From contig JAFQEJ010000028.1 in the NCBI GenBank assembly GCA_017399105.1, forward strand, positions 1 through 64,000: a DNA stretch of 64,000 nucleotides, written 5' to 3'. The DNA is from Clostridia bacterium. GTDB taxonomy: Bacteria; Bacillota; Clostridia; Oscillospirales; CAG-272. The translations under genes were made by a program, and so were the position numbers. This document shows, one piece after another, positions 62,919 to 64,000 of the stretch (the stretch's first letter is position 1; the number at the start of each line of letters is the position of its first letter). The notes beneath the pieces are model-generated. The model was not told the origin of the DNA. It was given only the letters and a program-made list of their open reading frames with translations, and ran no database searches.

Positions 62919-63396
62919 TCCTTTCCTCGGTTATTATCTCAGCCTCACAGCCCATCATGTCGGAGAGCCACCGCCCGATATCCGGTGACTTCCGTGCATC
63001 CTTTGAATCGGAAAGTGTTACCGAAACACGGGTGATAAGGATGCTCTGCATGTTTTCCGCATCAACTGTAAGTTTAATTTCTGCTGCAGCACCATATCGC
63101 AGTTTGATGGCTTCGGCAAGACCTTTTTCAATATTGCGTACACTTGTGTCGAGCAGCACCCGGGAATAATTTTCACTGCCTGTCACCGCCGATTCGATGT
63201 CAGCCGTCCGATCGGTGCTGATTGTGAGATTCTCAATCATCTCCTTCACAGGTGCTGCCGCTGCCATGATCATAACCAGCGAGATAAGCCAGCATAACGC
63301 TTTTTTGATGCCTTTATCGGGCAGTACCAGCTTCAGAACGCATCCGATAACAGTCGTTGTCATCAACGTCATGGCATATTCTCTCAGCGCTCCCAT
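62893..63396 (-). CDS. spoIIIAF: Stage III sporulation protein AF
   Basis: 167-residue membrane protein with two N-terminal helices (about 8-27 and 34-52, LMTTTVIGCVLKLVLPDKG and KALCWLISLVMIMAAAAPV) and a soluble C-terminal domain. It belongs to the SpoIIIAF family of the sporulation channel complex. The start MGALREYAMTLM is chosen because it is 1 bp from the spoIIIAE stop. The longer frame adds nine residues overlapping AE. Confidence 0.93.
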   Translation of the reverse strand: MGALREYAMTLMTTTVIGCVLKLVLPDKGIKKALCWLISLVMIMAAAAPVKEMIENLTISTDRTADIESAVTGSENYSRVLLDTSVRNIEKGLAEAIKLRYGAAAEIKLTVDAENMQSILITRVSVTLSDSKDARKSPDIGRWLSDMMGCEAEIITEERSENYRFAV

Positions 63397-63397
63397 G

Positions 63398-64000
63398 CTA
63401 CACCGCCGTACTGCTTTTGGCAAAGAGAATCATGCTGAAGATAAACATCATACAGAATGCACAAACCAATCCGATTGCAAGATCGAACAAATTTTTAATC
63501 TCACCGAGAAATCCTGAGGCAGAATCAATTCCCATGAGCTTTGCGCTCTCGGCAGCCAGATGAAAGGCTGCTCGTTCGAGGAAGAGCGAGATAATCACCG
63601 GCAGTGTCACCACCAGCAAGATTACTACACCAACCGTGCCTGTGATGCTCTTCAGCATACCAACGCCTCCTGCAATGGTGCGTGCGGCTTCGGATACAGC
63701 GCCTCCGATAACAGGTATAAATGTTCCTGCAGCAAAGCGGATGGTACGCATGAGATTGCTGTCTGCGCTCTGTGCGATGGCATTCTGTGAACCGATGACA
63801 GTCATGAGAAGCATCATGATAAATCCGAGAATCGTTGAAAAGGTCGTGCGTATAAATGCAGTAATTCCGCGCAGCTCACCGCTGACCGTGGATACAAGTG
63901 ACAGGGCAAAACATAGCATCAGCAGGGGGGACAACATAAATTTTGCGATATTTTCAAGTACGGTAAGCGACAGAAGCATGGAGGAACCTGTTACAGCGGC
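63398..64000 (-). CDS. spoIIIAE: Stage III sporulation protein AE (3' part, 5' end outside window)
   Basis: C-terminal half of the SpoIIIAE membrane protein, about 200 of the usual 390 residues. The open frame runs off the window end with no start (the ATG at 63979 is internal, preceded in frame by AAVTGSS). Multiple membrane helices, and the motif IRFAAGTFIPVIGGAVSEAARTI, are diagnostic. It lies 1 bp upstream of spoIIIAF. The operon continues beyond the window with AD and earlier genes expected. Confidence 0.93.
   Translation of the reverse strand, partial: AAVTGSSMLLSLTVLENIAKFMLSPLLMLCFALSLVSTVSGELRGITAFIRTTFSTILGFIMMLLMTVIGSQNAIAQSADSNLMRTIRFAAGTFIPVIGGAVSEAARTIAGGVGMLKSITGTVGVVILLVVTLPVIISLFLERAAFHLAAESAKLMGIDSASGFLGEIKNLFDLAIGLVCAFCMMFIFSMILFAKSSTAV

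Overview
The window reads as chromosomal DNA of a spore-forming member of the Clostridia (Bacillota), most likely a gut-type anaerobe. The support is a spoIIIAE-AF-AG-AH block, a lysine riboswitch, a T-box leader, the miaB-ymcA/ylbF-mutS-mutL gene order, rubrerythrin, a glycyl radical enzyme with its activase, and sigma-A promoters with near-consensus TTGACA-17-TATAAT spacing. The genus is inference. No rRNA, tRNA or CRISPR array was found.

Layout. 1-2.1 kb: dapA-dapB under a lysine riboswitch with a perfect-consensus promoter. 2.1-4.2 kb: a GH36-type alpha-galactosidase. 4.4-6.4 kb: an island holding an orphan P4/D5-type phage primase-helicase, an imperfect direct repeat and a four-unit A-B-B-A repeat array. 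6.4-10.6 kb: a DUF1846 protein, then an AraC regulator paired with a URO-D-like methyltransferase. 10.6-14.5 kb: rubrerythrin, then a trpXYZ-type ABC transporter behind a T-box whose specifier reads UGG (Trp). 14.5-20.5 kb: Na/Pi cotransporter, galE, serC-serA and a small membrane protein. 20.5-23.9 kb: yajC and an EEP-ktrB-ktrA operon. 23.9-30.4 kb: an orphan promoter-terminator unit, pyrB with a PyrI-like zinc tail, a GNAT enzyme, hflKC, proC and two membrane proteins.

30.5-38.3 kb: miaB-ylbF-mutS-mutL-tgt. 38.9-43.1 kb: a plus-strand operon of Fe-S aldo/keto reductase, esterase, SDR, a peptide-deformylase homologue and an AlkZ-like glycosylase. 43.2-53 kb: gdhA, an MFS carrier, ogt, GH38 alpha-mannosidase, an amidase, a TtcA-like thiolase and a ClC exchanger. 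53-55.4 kb: an XRE regulator, a small pyrophosphatase, a methyltransferase and a Nudix enzyme. 55.5-61.6 kb: a GH29-like enzyme, a glycyl radical activase with its radical enzyme, and a DUF5054 protein. 61.7-64 kb: the end of the spoIIIA operon, cut by the window edge.

How the parts fit: amino-acid supply (lysine, serine, tryptophan uptake, proline, glutamate) is controlled by RNA leaders where the sequence shows control. Several glycosidases (GH36, GH38, GH29-like, DUF5054) suggest use of host or plant glycans. The least explained element is the glycyl radical enzyme at 57.6-59.8 kb. Its active-site cysteine context (GCNWP) lacks the Cys-x-Glu of dehydratase-type relatives, and its operon has tandem promoters around three 10-bp-phased half-sites.
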